NCBI GenBank assembly: GCA_003104895.1
Contig: PQAG01000183.1
Coordinates: forward strand, 1-6,727
DNA from: Nitrosomonadales bacterium
GTDB taxonomy: Bacteria > Pseudomonadota > Gammaproteobacteria > Burkholderiales > Sulfuricellaceae
DNA length: 6,727 nt
Direction: 5' to 3'
Made by a program: the position numbers and the translations under genes. The notes beneath the pieces were generated by a model. That model worked only from the letters and a program-made list of their open reading frames with translations. It searched no databases and was not told where the DNA came from. Below, in pieces: positions 5,772 to 6,727 of the stretch (positions are counted from its first letter, which is position 1; each line of letters opens with the position of its first letter).

Positions 5772-6665
5772 TTAGGCGGTCTGCCAGTAATCATAGAAGT
5801 TGAACCAGTTGTAGGGCGCGCTGCGGCAGTAATGTTCGAGGCGGGAAACATAGTGCTGCAAGTGGCCCTGAATGATTTCGCGGCGCTGCGCGCGCGGCGC
5901 GGCCAGGCTTTCCGCCAGCATCTCGAAATGCACCTCGTAGCGGCGCCCGCCCCGGTACAGGCCGATGCCGAGCACCACCGGCGCGTGCGTGATGCTGGCG
6001 AAGCTGAGCGGGCCGTCGGGAAGATTGGCTGCAGTGCCGAAAAACCGGCAGGGCAGGGTCTTGTCGCCCGTCCGGATGCGGTCGCCGAGGATGCCGACGA
6101 TGCCGCCGGCCTCGATGACTTCCCTGGCGCGCAAGAGGCCCTCAGGAGAACCCATGGAAATGATCGAGTCCGCCAGCGCCGGGTTGAGCGAATTCATGAT
6201 GGCATTCATTTTCCGGGCGTTGTCGACGTGCATCAGGATGGCAAAGGGAACCTGGCCGAACTGCAGCGCCAGCGAGCGCAGCACCTCGAAACTGCCCAGG
6301 TGCGCCCCCAGCAGCACGCAGCCGCGCCCCTGCCGGAGCGTTTTCTGAATGCTTTCCGCGCCATGCACCTCGATCTCGAAATAATCGTGGCGGCCGGAGA
6401 GAAAATAGAGGCGGTCGAGGATGGTGGCCGAAAAGCAGAAATAATGGCGGTACAGGTCCAGCCAGCCTGGCTTTCGCGCCAATGCGCGGCGCAGGTAGAG
6501 GCGCGATGCGGCGCGCGCGCGGCGCGAGAAGAGCAGGAAATACAGGCTGATCGGCACCAGCAGCACGCGCCCCGCCGGACGGCCGAGCCTGAGCGTGATC
6601 CAGGTGATGAGGCGCATCAGCAGCGGGCTGCCGCGCTCCTCCTGGCTCAGCCAGCTCTGGCTCAC
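5772..6665 (-). CDS. LpxL/HtrB-like lysophospholipid acyltransferase of the APE cluster
   Basis: A 297-residue member of the lipid A biosynthesis (LpxL/HtrB/MsbB) acyltransferase family. The catalytic HX4E motif is at His122-Glu127 in LLGAHLGSFEV; GILGDRI (192-197) and the NLPDGPLSFA stretch (214-223) are further family blocks, and the C-terminus PYNWFNFYDYW is typical. A hydrophobic segment near residues 33-46 would hold it at the cytoplasmic face of the inner membrane. In aryl-polyene clusters an enzyme of this class is thought to acylate the lipid anchor; in enterobacterial ApeJ it is fused to a glycosyltransferase, whereas here it stands alone. The start is GTG at 6665, overlapping the upstream stop by four bases (GTGA), with AGGAG (6677-6673) seven bases upstream. 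It is unlikely to be the housekeeping LpxL, given the cluster. The acyl donor and acceptor cannot be read from sequence. Confidence 0.9.
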   Translation of the reverse strand: MSQSWLSQEERGSPLLMRLITWITLRLGRPAGRVLLVPISLYFLLFSRRARAASRLYLRRALARKPGWLDLYRHYFCFSATILDRLYFLSGRHDYFEIEVHGAESIQKTLRQGRGCVLLGAHLGSFEVLRSLALQFGQVPFAILMHVDNARKMNAIMNSLNPALADSIISMGSPEGLLRAREVIEAGGIVGILGDRIRTGDKTLPCRFFGTAANLPDGPLSFASITHAPVVLGIGLYRGGRRYEVHFEMLAESLAAPRAQRREIIQGHLQHYVSRLEHYCRSAPYNWFNFYDYWQTA

Positions 6666-6727
6666 TTCGCTTCTCCTGGTGAAATTTCGATCTGCACACT
6701 GCCCTGGGCGATGATGCGGTCTGGCGT
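6662..6727 (-). CDS. C-terminus of upstream operon gene, possibly a hotdog dehydratase
   Basis: Only the last 21 codons are present, ending IIAQGSVQIEISPGEAK and a TGA at 6664-6662 that overlaps the acyltransferase GTG. That four-base overlap and the ribosome site inside its 3' end support real coding in this frame. The short strand-like IIAQGSVQIEI resembles the ends of FabA/FabZ-type hotdog dehydratases, and an ApeI-like dehydratase is expected near here in aryl-polyene clusters. The fragment is too short for a firm identity. Confidence 0.6.
   Translation of the reverse strand, partial: TPDRIIAQGSVQIEISPGEAK

Noticed and set aside
5129..5851. LolA-like gene starting at the ATG at 5851
   Set aside because: This would add over 40 residues overlapping the acyltransferase 3' end and the repeat, and put the signal peptide in the interior of the protein.

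Overview
The window is GC-rich (about 65-70% in most lines) and every gene I can support lies on the minus strand. It is part of an aryl-polyene (APE) type biosynthesis and export operon, the type II PKS/fatty-acid-like pathway that makes membrane-anchored, xanthomonadin-like pigments in Gram-negative bacteria. LpxL-type acyltransferase, LolA-like and MMPL genes, high GC and the style of the dispersed repeats suggest a proteobacterium, perhaps a betaproteobacterium. The genus cannot be read from the sequence.

In transcription order (high to low coordinates): the last 21 codons of an upstream gene (6727-6662; possibly a dehydratase); an LpxL/HtrB-like acyltransferase (6665-5772); a LolA-like periplasmic carrier (5722-5129, ApeL-like); an MMPL/RND-type exporter (5132-2808, ApeM-like); a MntA-HepT toxin-antitoxin pair (2744-2115) whose toxin gene is frameshifted; a ketosynthase with a complete Cys-His-His triad (2051-750, ApeO-like); and a cysteine-poor ketosynthase-like protein resembling a chain-length factor (753 to beyond the window edge, ApeC-like). 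Several neighbours overlap by four bases (6665/6662, 5132/5129, 753/750), which indicates translational coupling and one operon. No convincing promoter or rho-independent terminator was found.

The biosynthetic logic is coherent. The KS/CLF pair would extend the polyene on an ACP, the acyltransferase would attach or remodel the lipid part, and the LolA-like protein and MMPL exporter would move the product across the periplasm towards the outer membrane. ACPs, ketoreductase, thioesterase, AMP ligase and most dehydratase genes must lie outside the window.

The less ordinary content is three foreign insertions inside this operon. A palindromic repeat sits in frame within the ketosynthase gene (1258-1347) and adds about 30-40 residues. 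A different palindromic repeat (5677-5768) fills the acyltransferase/LolA junction and appears to encode the start of the LolA-like signal peptide. The MntA-HepT module lies between exporter and ketosynthase, has visibly lower GC (27 of 60 bases in 2161-2220), and its toxin has lost the catalytic half to a frameshift while the antitoxin remains intact.
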